A stretch of DNA of 64,000 bases, from the NCBI RefSeq assembly GCF_900100275.1, contig NZ_FNET01000003.1, forward strand, positions 1-64,000, written 5' to 3'. The notes beneath the pieces are model-generated. The model did not search any database, had not been told where the DNA came from, and saw nothing but the letters and a program-made list of their open reading frames with translations. Every line of letters starts with the position of its first letter. The stretch's first letter is position 1. Of the stretch, positions 7,546-15,632 are shown one piece after another. The DNA comes from Lentzea albidocapillata subsp. violacea (GTDB lineage: Bacteria > Actinomycetota > Actinomycetes > Mycobacteriales > Pseudonocardiaceae). Both the position numbers and the translations under genes were made by a program.

Positions 7546-8958
7546 CTAGGCCGGGCGGCCGCGCTTGCGGTTCAGCGAGTTGCGCACGAACAACGTGAGC
7601 AACAGCAACCCGCCGCCGACGCCGATGCCCGACAACGCCACGATGATCGGCGGCCAGTCCAGCCCCGGTGGCGGGGTGACGGCCGTGTTCATCTCCTTGG
7701 ACTGCTCCTTCTGGAAGCCCTTGGACTCGGCGGGCAGCACCGCGGTCAGCGCGGCGACGGGGTTGATCATCCCGTAGCCGATCTTGTTGTCCTTTCCGGA
7801 CACGTTGCCGGGGTGCAGGGCCGTTGCCTTGATGCGGTCCATCACCTGGCGTGCGTTCAGGTGCGGGAACCGCTCGCGCACCAGCGCCGTGATCCCCGAG
7901 ACGTACGGGGCCGCGAAGCTCGTGCCCTTGATGTCCTGCACGCCCTGCGCCGTGACGTTCGCGTTGGTCAGGCCGGTGCCCTTGGGGTCGACGGAGATGA
8001 TCTCCTCGCCCGGTGCGGCGATGCTGACCCACGGGCCCCAGACGCTGAACGCCGAGACCTCGCCGGAGCGGGCGATCGACGCCACGGACAGCACGTCGTT
8101 CGCGAACCACGCGGGCGACGAGACCGAGTTGACGTTGGCCGGGTCCAGGTTGTTGTTCTGGGCGGCGCAGCCGGTGCCCTGGTCGCTGAGGTTGCCAGCC
8201 GCCGTGACGATCACCACGTTCTTGACGTCCACCGCCCACCTGATGGCGGCCTGCAGCTTCTGGTCGTCCGCGCTGAATCCCTTGGGATTGCTGCAGTTCG
8301 TCAGCGAGATGTTGATGACCTTGGCGTCCTGGTTCGCCGCGCGAACGATGGCCTGCGCCAGCGTGCCGACCTTGCCGGCCGACGCGCGCTTCTCGTTGTT
8401 CGCGTCGCCCTTGTACTCGAAGCGGTCGCTGGTCTGGCGGATCGCGAGGATCGTCGCTTCCGGTGCGGCGCCGACGAAGTCGCCCTCGGTCTTGGCCGCC
8501 GCGGCGACGCCCGCGACCTCGGTGCCGTGGCCGTCGCAGTCGTCCAGACCGTTCTTGTTGCCGTTGACGTACTCACCGGCACCGACGACCCGGTTCCCGA
8601 ACCGCGGGTTGCGGGGGTCGACACCGGTGTCGATGATCGCGATCTTGATGCCGTTGCCCTTGGCGAACCGGTGCGCCTGGTCCAGGTTCAGCTGGACCTG
8701 GCCCCAGGGCATGGTCTTGATCAGTTCGCTCTTGGTGTCGGACTCGACGCACCCCTTGTTGGTGCGCTCGTACGGCACGTCGGCCTTGCCCTCGTCCGCC
8801 GGCGGCGGGGTGCCGGGCGGCAGGTCCGGCGGCACCGAGTTCGGCCGCGCGGCCGCCGGTGTGGAGGACGGCTGAGCGGAGGCCTGCGGCAGCGTCCCCG
8901 TCAGCAGCAGCAGTCCGGCGGTCGCGGCCGCCGTGGTGCGCCTGATGCCGGTCCTCAT
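7546..8958 (-). CDS. mycP: Mycosin, type VII secretion-associated subtilisin protease
   Basis: 470 aa membrane-anchored protease that is a structural partner of the ESX membrane complex. A signal peptide (1 to about 28, ending ASA) precedes the S8 domain, with Asp110 (AIIDTGVD), His144 (DGHGTE), oxyanion Asn256 (AAGN) and Ser347 (GTSFAAP). A Pro-rich linker follows the signal peptide (NSVPPDLPPGTPPPAD). A C-terminal transmembrane helix at about 435-458 ends in a basic tail, which is the mycosin architecture. The ATG overlaps the eccD stop (ATGA), so translation is coupled. Every catalytic residue is intact. Confidence 0.96.
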   Translation of the reverse strand: MRTGIRRTTAAATAGLLLLTGTLPQASAQPSSTPAAARPNSVPPDLPPGTPPPADEGKADVPYERTNKGCVESDTKSELIKTMPWGQVQLNLDQAHRFAKGNGIKIAIIDTGVDPRNPRFGNRVVGAGEYVNGNKNGLDDCDGHGTEVAGVAAAAKTEGDFVGAAPEATILAIRQTSDRFEYKGDANNEKRASAGKVGTLAQAIVRAANQDAKVINISLTNCSNPKGFSADDQKLQAAIRWAVDVKNVVIVTAAGNLSDQGTGCAAQNNNLDPANVNSVSSPAWFANDVLSVASIARSGEVSAFSVWGPWVSIAAPGEEIISVDPKGTGLTNANVTAQGVQDIKGTSFAAPYVSGITALVRERFPHLNARQVMDRIKATALHPGNVSGKDNKIGYGMINPVAALTAVLPAESKGFQKEQSKEMNTAVTPPPGLDWPPIIVALSGIGVGGGLLLLTLFVRNSLNRKRGRPA

Positions 8959-10358
8959 AGCGTGATCAAGCCTCGGAACACCTGGTACATGTCCATGACC
9001 GCCAGCGCCAGCGGCAGCACGGAGGCGATCAGGATCGCCTCGATGATGTCGACGGTGCGGCGCAACGGCGGCGAGAACTTCTGGCCGGGGAAGATCACAC
9101 CGAGCACCAGCGCGAGCGCGCCCAGCAGCAACAGCGCGCCGAAGACGAACGCGATGCGGTCGAACGAGGTCGACGAGATCAGCCAGCCGATCAGGATGCC
9201 CGCGCTGGCGAACATGCCGGTCGACAGCAGTGCGACGGCCTGCGCGCCGTTCGCGTACGCCCGCCCGCGCATCATCAGCACGATCGCGACGACCACGCCG
9301 TAGATCGGGCCCCAGACCGTGTCGGCGCCCGCGGCGACGATGGCGGCCAGTGCCGCGACCACGCCGGTGCCGATGATCATGCCCGTCAGGTACTCGTGCG
9401 CGACGGCCGTGCGACGCTCGATGACCGCGTACTCCGGGAAGCCGCTGTCCTCCTTGAGGTCCTCGGCGTTCGTCGGCACGACGGGCGGCGGGATCTTGGC
9501 CAGCTGCAGCGTGAGCCTCGGCAGCATCGACAGCGCGGCGAGCGCCACGGCACCGGTCGCGGCGGCCACGCCGGCCAGCGGGTGCTCGACGAACGTCGCG
9601 ACGAGGAACGCCAGCGCCACGAGGGTGCCGCCGGTCGCCGCGGCGATGAAGACCGTGATGCCCTGGCCGATCAGCAGGATGCCGCCCCACGCGAAGATCA
9701 TCATCAGCGCGGATGCGAGCAGCATCTTCGGGTTGAAGCCGACGCCGGGCACGGCGTGGAAGCCCGCGACGAACGCCAGCGGCAGCGAGCCGCACGCGGC
9801 GATCAGCACACCGGTCGACGCCGAGCTGTACGCCCGCGAGATCGTCGCGCCCGCCGCCAGCATGGCGATCGCGCCGACACCACCGGCGATCGCGGCCGCG
9901 AGACCGCTGCCGGAACCGCCCTGCGTGATCGGGCCGGACAGGAACAACGCCACCGCGGACGCGATCAGCGCGATCGCGCCGGCCAGGTGACCGAACCGCT
10001 GCGCGGTCTCCTTGGTCCACGGCCGGAAGGAGTCCGGATCGGACTCCGCGATCGCGTCGACGACGTCGTCGTACAACGGCGGCGGCGGATTCTCGTTGCG
10101 GCGCCGCAACTGCAGCAGCTCGCCGTCGACGACGCCGAGCGAAGCCAGCGTGCGCGCCGGGTCGAGCGGGTTGTCGCCGAGCTTGGCGATGCACCAGCCA
10201 CCGTGCCGCACGCCGCCGTCCGGAGTGGCCTCTCTCGCCATGTCCAGCAACATCGGCAGGAGATCGGCCACCGCCACATCGGCAGGCAGCGCGACGTCGA
10301 TACGCGTTCGAGGTGCCACCACCGTGACACGGCTGAACACCGTCGTACCGGTCGCCAC
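8955..10358 (-). CDS. eccD: Type VII secretion channel protein EccD
   Basis: 467 aa. An N-terminal ubiquitin-like domain (about 1-90; RIDVALPADVAVADLLPMLL ... VVDGELLQLRRR) is followed by roughly eleven transmembrane helices from about residue 120 to the end, as expected for EccD, the putative inner-membrane vestibule of ESX systems. The start is a GTG at 10358 with AGGGGG 6 bases upstream. It is the first gene of the eccD-mycP pair, divergent from eccC. No break or missing segment is seen. Confidence 0.95.
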   Translation of the reverse strand: MATGTTVFSRVTVVAPRTRIDVALPADVAVADLLPMLLDMAREATPDGGVRHGGWCIAKLGDNPLDPARTLASLGVVDGELLQLRRRNENPPPPLYDDVVDAIAESDPDSFRPWTKETAQRFGHLAGAIALIASAVALFLSGPITQGGSGSGLAAAIAGGVGAIAMLAAGATISRAYSSASTGVLIAACGSLPLAFVAGFHAVPGVGFNPKMLLASALMMIFAWGGILLIGQGITVFIAAATGGTLVALAFLVATFVEHPLAGVAAATGAVALAALSMLPRLTLQLAKIPPPVVPTNAEDLKEDSGFPEYAVIERRTAVAHEYLTGMIIGTGVVAALAAIVAAGADTVWGPIYGVVVAIVLMMRGRAYANGAQAVALLSTGMFASAGILIGWLISSTSFDRIAFVFGALLLLGALALVLGVIFPGQKFSPPLRRTVDIIEAILIASVLPLALAVMDMYQVFRGLITL

Positions 10359-10588
10359 CAGGGCCCCCTAAGTCAGATCAGCACTTGCAAACGATGCGCC
10401 CGACCCTATTGGTCCACCTGGACGACTGCCGGGCGGCCCTAGTATGGCCGGACCGACGCCTCTTGCACGTGTGGTTCGCAGAACACGTTCGACTGGGTTT
10501 TTTTCCGACCCACCTTCGTGACGCGCGCGGATGCGCAATAGTGTCGGTTGCTACTGGTGGCGTAACGAGTCGAAGAGGTGCCTGTCAG
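10359..10588. promoter_or_regulatory. Divergent eccD/eccC promoter region
   Basis: 230 bases between divergent starts. The eccD ribosome site (AGGGGG on the minus strand, 10364-10369) and the eccC site (AGAGGTG, 10574-10580) bound it. A run of seven T (about 10499-10505) is unusual for this genome. No operator was recognised. Confidence 0.4.
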
Positions 10589-13500
10589 TTGAGCACGCTG
10601 CAGTTCAAGCGAACGGCACGCCTTGCTGCTCCCCGGCCTCCGGGCGGTGAGGTCCACCTTGAACCGCCACCCGAGGTCCCCCGGATCATCCCCGGCAACA
10701 TCATGATGAAGGCGATGCCCGTCGTCATGATCGTGGCGTCGATGGGCATGATGGGCATGATGCTCGTGTTCATGCCGCGGCAGCCCGCGGCGATGATCAT
10801 GCCGGGCATGATGATGATCTCGACCATCGGCATGATGGCGAGCGGCATGGGCTCGGGCAAGGGCCAGAAGAAAGCCGAGATGAACGAGGACCGCAAGGAC
10901 TACCTGCGGTACCTCGGCCAGATGCGCGACCGCGCCCGTGAGGCCGCCGACGAGCAGCGCGCCGAGCGCGAGTGGGTGCACCCCGACCCGCAGATGCTGT
11001 GGTCGCTCGCCACCACCAGGCGCATGTGGGAACGCCGGCAGAACGACCCGGACTTCTGCCACCTGCGCGCGGGCCGGGGCTCGCAGCGTCTCGCGACCCG
11101 CCTGGTGCCGCCGCAGACCGGTCCCGTCGAGGAGCTCGAGCCGATCGCGACGCTGGCGCTGCGCCGTTTCGTGCGCGCCCACTCGCTCGTGCCCGACCTC
11201 CCGATCTCCATCGCACTGCGCGGTTTCGCCGCGGTCGGCCTGCTCGGTGAGATCGAGGACCGCCGTGACGTCGCGCGCGCCCTCATCGCCCAGCTCGTCA
11301 CCTTCCACGCCCCGGACGACCTGCTGATCGCGGTCGTCAGCGCGGGCCGCACCAAGCAGTTGTGGGAGTGGGCGAAGTGGCTGCCGCACGCGCAGCACCC
11401 CACCGACATCGACGGCATCGGCCAGCGTCGCATGATGGCGAACTCGCTCGCCGAGGTCGAGGCGATGCTGGACGAGAACCTGCGCGACCGGCAGCGGTTC
11501 ACCCGCAACGCCCCGCCGCCGCCCGACCAGCCGCACATCGTGATCGTCATCGACGACGGCGACATCAGCCGCGAAGAGATGATCATCCTCGAGGAGGGTC
11601 TGGTCGGCGTCACGCTGCTGGACCTGAGCGAGTGCCTGGGCAACCTGACGGCGCGGCGCGGTCTGCGGCTCGTCGTCGAGAACAACCAGCTGGGCGCCCG
11701 TTCCGCGACCGGTGTCGAGTGGTTCGGTGCCCCGGACCGGCTGTCCATCGTGGAGTCCGAGGCGCTCGCCCGCAGGCTTTCGCCCTACCGCATGGGCGCC
11801 GCCGGTGAGGCCGGTGGCGACTCGGGCGAGGACCCGTTGGCGATGAGCAACAACCCGCCGCTGCTCGAGTTCATGGGCATTCCCGGCGACCCGATCACGT
11901 TCGACGTGCAGCAGGCGTGGCGGCCGCGGCCCAAGCGCGACCGCTACCGCATCCCGTTCGGCATCGGCGAGCACGGCCAGGCGGTCGAGCTCGACATCAA
12001 GGAAGCGGCCGAGGACGGCATGGGCCCCCACGGCCTGTGCATCGGCGCGACCGGTTCCGGCAAGTCGGAGTTCCTCCGCACGCTGGTGCTCGGCCTGCTG
12101 GCCTCGCACTCGTCGACGGCGCTCAACATGATCCTCGTCGACTTCAAGGGTGGTGCGACGTTCCTCGGCCTGGACAAGGCACCGCACGTCGCCGCCACGA
12201 TCACCAACCTCGCCGGCGACCTCAGCCTGGTCGACCGCATGAAGGACGCCATCGAGGGCGAGGTGTCGCGGCGTCAGGAGGTCCTGGCGAAGGGCAACTA
12301 CAAGAACGTCTGGGACTACGAGAAGGCCCGTGAGAACGGCGCCCAGCTCGACCCGCTGCCCGCGCTGTTCATCTGCATCGACGAGTTCTCCGAGATGCTG
12401 ACGGCGAAGCCGGACTTCATCGACATCTTCCTCCAGATCGGTCGTGTCGGCCGGTCGCTGCAGATGCACATGCTCCTCGCGTCGCAGCGGCTCGAGGAAG
12501 GCAAGCTGCGCGGTCTGGACACGTTCCTGTCGTACCGGATCGGTCTGAAGACGTTCAACGCGGCGGAGTCCCGCGCGGCGATCGGTGTGCCGGACGCCTA
12601 CGAGCTGCCGCCGATCCCGGGCTCGGGTTACCTGAGCGTGCAGGGCATGCCGCTCACCAGGTTCAAGGCGCTCTACGTCTCGGGCACCTACCGTCCCGCG
12701 GGCATGCAGTCCGCCGGTGAGTCGGTGGCCGTGCGCAGTGACAAGCGCCCGCGCTTCTTCGTGCCGGACTTCATCGAGATCCCGAAGGAGCCGGAGCGCC
12801 CGCTCGAGCCGGTGAAGGTCGCGGAGCCGGTCAAGGAGGACGCGAACGAGCCGACCCAGCTCGAGCTCATCGTCGAACGCCTCTACGGCCAGGGCCCGCC
12901 CGCGCACGAGGTGTGGCTGCCGCCGCTCAACGAGCCGCCGACCATGGACACGATGCTGCCGCCGCTCGACGTGACCCCGGACCGCGGTCTCACGTCGCCG
13001 GGCTACCCGGCCAACAGCACGCTGCAGATCCCGGTCGGCATCGTCGACAAGCCGTTCGAGCAGCGCCGCGACCTGCTGTGGGCGGACTTCTCCGGTGCGG
13101 CCGGACACGGCGCGATCGTCGGTGGCCCGCAGTCCGGCAAGTCGATGATGCTCAGGACGCTCGTCGCGTCGATGGCGCTCACCCACACGCCGGAGGAGGT
13201 GCAGTTCTACCTCATCGACCTCGGTGGTGGTTCGCTCGCCGCGATGGAGGACCTGCCGCACGTCGGTGGCTTCGCCGGTCGTCTCGACGTCGACAAGGTC
13301 CGCCGCATGGTGGCCGAGCTGCAGACCCTGATCGCGGAACGCGAGCTCCGCTGGCGCGACCAGCGCATCGAACTGGCCGAGTTCCGCAACCGCAAGCGTC
13401 GCGGTGAGATCAAGGACGACGCGTTCGGTGACGCGTTCCTGATCGTCGACGGCTGGATGAACTTCCGCCAGGAGTTCGAGATGGTCGAGCCGCAGATCCA

Positions 13501-14614
13501 GGCGCTCGCCGCGCAGGGTCTGTCCTACGGCGTGCACGTGATCGTCGGCGCGAGCCGGTGGGCGGAGATCCGGCCCGCGATGAAGGACCTCCTCGGCACG
13601 CGCTTCGAGCTGCGGCTCGGTGACCCGAGCGAGTCCGAGGTCGACCGCAAGGTGGCGGTCAACGTGCCGCCGGGCCGTCCTGGCCGCGGCATCGTCATGG
13701 ACGGTTCCACCGGACGCCGGCTGCACTACCTCGTGGGCCTGCCGCGCATCGACACCTCGCAGGACGCGAACAGCGTCACGGCGGGCGTCGCCGACCTCGC
13801 GAGCAAGCTCACGGCGGCGTGGCAGGGCCCGCGCGCCCCGCAGGTCCGGATGCTGCCCGACCTGCTCGACCACGGGCAGTTCATGGCCCACGTCCAGCAG
13901 GCCTACCCCAACCGCGGGCGCCTCGTCCCGGTCGGCGTCAACGAGGACGAGCTCGCGCCGGTCTACCTGGACTTCGACGCGGACCCGCACTTCATGGCGC
14001 TGGCGGACGGTGAGTCGGGCAAGACGAACATCCTGCGCACGATCGTCCGCGGCATCATGCAGAGCTACACCTCGTCCGAGGCGTTGATCCTGCTCGCGGA
14101 CTACCGCCGCACGATGCTCGGCTTCATCGACACCGACCACCTGCTCACCTACGCGGTGTCGGGCCCGCAGTTCACGCAGAACGTGCAGGAGATCAAGGGC
14201 TCGCTCGCCGGCCGCATGCCCGGTCCGGACGTCACGCAGGAACAGCTCAAGAACCGTTCCTGGTGGAAGGGCCCCGAGGTCTTCGTCATCGTCGACGACT
14301 ACGACCTGGTCGCTCCGCAGGGCGGTGCGAACCCCATGCAGCCGCTGGCCGAGTTCATCCCTCAGGCCAAGGACGTCGGTCTGCACATCGTGGTCGTCCG
14401 CCGCATGGGTGGTGCGTCCCGCGCGATGTACGACCCGATCATGGGCAAGCTGAAGGAGATCTCGGCGCCGATCTTCGTCGGTTCCGGCTCGAAGGAGGAG
14501 GGCAACATCGTCGGCAACCTCAAGCCGTCGCCGCAGCCTCCCGGCCGGGGCACGCTGGTGACCCGCAAGCACGGTCAGCAGCGCATCCAGTTCGCCTGGA
14601 TCACGCCGGACTAG
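10589..14614 (+). CDS. eccC: Type VII secretion motor ATPase EccC (single chain, three FtsK/SpoIIIE domains)
   Basis: 1341 aa from a TTG at 10589 with AGAGGTG 8 bases upstream; the codon opens (M)STLQFKRTARLAAPRPPGG, the usual EccC N-terminus. Two transmembrane helices (about 42-61 and 66-84) are very Met-rich: 18 Met between residues 39 and 87. Three ATPase domains follow, with P-loops GATGSGKS (486-493), GGPQSGKS (845-852) and ADGESGKT (1139-1146). The first domain has Walker B VDFKG and IDEFSEML. EccC is the hexameric motor that recognises Esx substrates. Here EccCa and EccCb are fused in one polypeptide, as in ESX-4. The gene is monocistronic, with long hairpins downstream. Confidence 0.96.
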   Translation: MSTLQFKRTARLAAPRPPGGEVHLEPPPEVPRIIPGNIMMKAMPVVMIVASMGMMGMMLVFMPRQPAAMIMPGMMMISTIGMMASGMGSGKGQKKAEMNEDRKDYLRYLGQMRDRAREAADEQRAEREWVHPDPQMLWSLATTRRMWERRQNDPDFCHLRAGRGSQRLATRLVPPQTGPVEELEPIATLALRRFVRAHSLVPDLPISIALRGFAAVGLLGEIEDRRDVARALIAQLVTFHAPDDLLIAVVSAGRTKQLWEWAKWLPHAQHPTDIDGIGQRRMMANSLAEVEAMLDENLRDRQRFTRNAPPPPDQPHIVIVIDDGDISREEMIILEEGLVGVTLLDLSECLGNLTARRGLRLVVENNQLGARSATGVEWFGAPDRLSIVESEALARRLSPYRMGAAGEAGGDSGEDPLAMSNNPPLLEFMGIPGDPITFDVQQAWRPRPKRDRYRIPFGIGEHGQAVELDIKEAAEDGMGPHGLCIGATGSGKSEFLRTLVLGLLASHSSTALNMILVDFKGGATFLGLDKAPHVAATITNLAGDLSLVDRMKDAIEGEVSRRQEVLAKGNYKNVWDYEKARENGAQLDPLPALFICIDEFSEMLTAKPDFIDIFLQIGRVGRSLQMHMLLASQRLEEGKLRGLDTFLSYRIGLKTFNAAESRAAIGVPDAYELPPIPGSGYLSVQGMPLTRFKALYVSGTYRPAGMQSAGESVAVRSDKRPRFFVPDFIEIPKEPERPLEPVKVAEPVKEDANEPTQLELIVERLYGQGPPAHEVWLPPLNEPPTMDTMLPPLDVTPDRGLTSPGYPANSTLQIPVGIVDKPFEQRRDLLWADFSGAAGHGAIVGGPQSGKSMMLRTLVASMALTHTPEEVQFYLIDLGGGSLAAMEDLPHVGGFAGRLDVDKVRRMVAELQTLIAERELRWRDQRIELAEFRNRKRRGEIKDDAFGDAFLIVDGWMNFRQEFEMVEPQIQALAAQGLSYGVHVIVGASRWAEIRPAMKDLLGTRFELRLGDPSESEVDRKVAVNVPPGRPGRGIVMDGSTGRRLHYLVGLPRIDTSQDANSVTAGVADLASKLTAAWQGPRAPQVRMLPDLLDHGQFMAHVQQAYPNRGRLVPVGVNEDELAPVYLDFDADPHFMALADGESGKTNILRTIVRGIMQSYTSSEALILLADYRRTMLGFIDTDHLLTYAVSGPQFTQNVQEIKGSLAGRMPGPDVTQEQLKNRSWWKGPEVFVIVDDYDLVAPQGGANPMQPLAEFIPQAKDVGLHIVVVRRMGGASRAMYDPIMGKLKEISAPIFVGSGSKEEGNIVGNLKPSPQPPGRGTLVTRKHGQQRIQFAWITPD

Positions 14615-14677
14615 CCCCTGTGGCAACGTCTTCGTGGGTGGTCTCGCCGCAACGGCGGGGCCACCCACGAGTCGTTC

Positions 14678-14749
14678 CGGGGGAAGGCATTACCTGGAAA
14701 GGCCCGCGGCCGAAGCCACGGGCCTTTCCAGGTAATGCCTTCCCCCGGC
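14678..14749 (+). terminator. Very large hairpin, probable eccC terminator
   Basis: Positions 14678-14707 and 14720-14749 are perfect inverted repeats of 30 bases around a 12-base loop (CGGCCGAAGCCA) that can fold further (GGC-CGAA-GCC). It starts 63 bases after the eccC stop. It lacks a T tail, and the stem is far longer than an ordinary terminator. Confidence 0.7.
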
Positions 14750-14754
14750 CGCCG

Positions 14755-14811
14755 GATCCGGAACGCCGATGCGGCCAAGAGGGAGGCGACCGCACCGGCG
14801 TTCCGGATCCT
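14755..14811. repeat. Second large inverted repeat after eccC
   Basis: 14755-14775 pairs with 14791-14811 over 21 positions with one A-C mismatch (outer arm GGATCCGGAACGCC), leaving a 15-base loop. It lies 5 bases from the previous hairpin and ends in CTGTTCTTCC. It could be a second terminator or an RNA stability element. Confidence 0.65.
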
Positions 14812-14923
14812 GTTCTTCCGAGCCACCCCCAGGCTGACTCCTCCGAACCGGCTGGGCAGAACTCTGCCGCACACCGCTCACGCGCCGCTCACGTCTCGAT
14901 GACACCGTTCCCCGGCAATGAAA

Positions 14924-14951
14924 AAGGCCCGCAGCCGAAGCCGCGGGCCTT
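14924..14951 (+). terminator. Third hairpin, related to the first by sequence
   Basis: AAGGCCCGC (14924-14932) pairs with GCGGGCCTT (14943-14951). Stem and loop closely match the core of the 14678-14749 hairpin (AAGGCCCGCxGCCGAAGCC in both), so they look like copies of one element. A run of five A precedes it, so on the minus strand it would be followed by T residues. Confidence 0.6.
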
Positions 14952-15049
14952 CACCGAACAGCAGGGGACTGTCCGGTTCCCCCATGACCGGAGTTCCACC
15001 CTGACCGCACCACTGGGAGGGGCGGCCAGGGAGTTCGGCGATCGTGACA

Positions 15050-15264
15050 CCCCCCAGAACCTCAATGTCACTCTCGTCGCTCCGGCTGGTGACCACTGTG
15101 CCCGGTCGCGCTCACACTTCGGTCACGGCCGCGAGACACCCGGAAACTGATGAAGCGGTGCTGGTGGCCCCCCAGAAACCCTTGCCACCAGCACCGCTGA
15201 GAACTACCGTGCCCCACCCCGCTCACACTTCGCTCACACCGCGATCACACACCGTCTAAACTGA
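15050..15264 (+). promoter_or_regulatory. Duplicated promoter-like segment with 11-base-spaced TCACAC heptamers
   Basis: Two diverged copies of a ~100-base segment (about 15050-15150 and 15168-15264) share CCCCCAGAA, GCTCACACTTCG and AAACTGA in order. In the second copy TCACACT (15223), TCACACC (15234) and TCACACA (15245) are spaced exactly 11 bases, with TAAACT (15257-15262) as a possible -10. The first copy has TCACACT (15112), TCACGGC (15123) and AGACACC (15134), also at 11 bases. Heptamers at 11-base period overlapping the -35 region are the known SARP/AfsR operator form, and a SARP gene follows. Autoregulation is inferred. Confidence 0.6.
15154..15198. repeat. 15-base perfect inverted repeat
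   Basis: AGCGGTGCTGGTGGC (15154-15168) pairs with 15184-15198 around a 15-base loop. It falls between the two promoter-like copies and may terminate transcription from the first. No T tail follows. Confidence 0.6.
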
Positions 15265-15450
15265 CCGTGGAACCCAGGGGGACCATTGCGAGCCGAGTAC
15301 CGCGTGCGCACCCTGTGCCGCGGCGGGACGACAGCCGGACGACAGCGATCCCCCAGGCGAACCCTGTCGCTGTCGTCCTCGGCTGGTGATGAGCCTGCCG
15401 GACGCCACTCACACGTCACTCCACTGTGGACGGTCCCAGGTGCAGGGGCC

Positions 15451-15630
15451 ATGAACCGGCACTCGTCGCACGACCTGCTGCGTGCTTACGCGTCTTCGTT
15501 GCAGGAAACGGAGGCAGGGATGAACAGCTGCGGAACCGGATCTCCGAGCTCTCCCGGCACCGCCGAAGAACTGCGGGGTGCCGTGGCCCGGTGCGACACT
15601 CGTCCCGAGGGGAGCGTGTTCTGGGGGTGA
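15451..15630 (+). CDS. Small ORF overlapping the SARP start; possible regulator remnant
   Basis: 59 aa from the ATG at 15451. Its text MNRHSSHDLLRAYASSLQ resembles the segment of AfsR-type regulators at the end of the NB-ARC part; the intact neighbour has YRMHDLLAVYAAEL there. Its TGA (15628-15630) overlaps a GTG at 15627, giving possible coupling to the SARP gene. In the SARP reading frame the middle of the region reads as a charged helix (RDEQLRNRISELSRHRR), so a frameshifted remnant is also possible. Whether it is translated is unclear. Confidence 0.3.
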   Translation: MNRHSSHDLLRAYASSLQETEAGMNSCGTGSPSSPGTAEELRGAVARCDTRPEGSVFWG

Positions 15631-15632
15631 TC

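Noticed and set aside
10439..14668. Open frame of 1409 codons on the minus strand, opposite eccC
   Set aside because: It mirrors eccC codon by codon with Arg/Asp/His/Val-rich low-complexity text; long antisense frames are expected at this G+C. The plus strand has motifs and a ribosome site.
15426..15632. N-terminal extension of the SARP protein by 69 residues
   Set aside because: SARP proteins begin at the (M)xxEFRVLGP motif. The extension is non-homologous, overlaps another small frame, and the remnant copy at 18470 begins at the equivalent codon.
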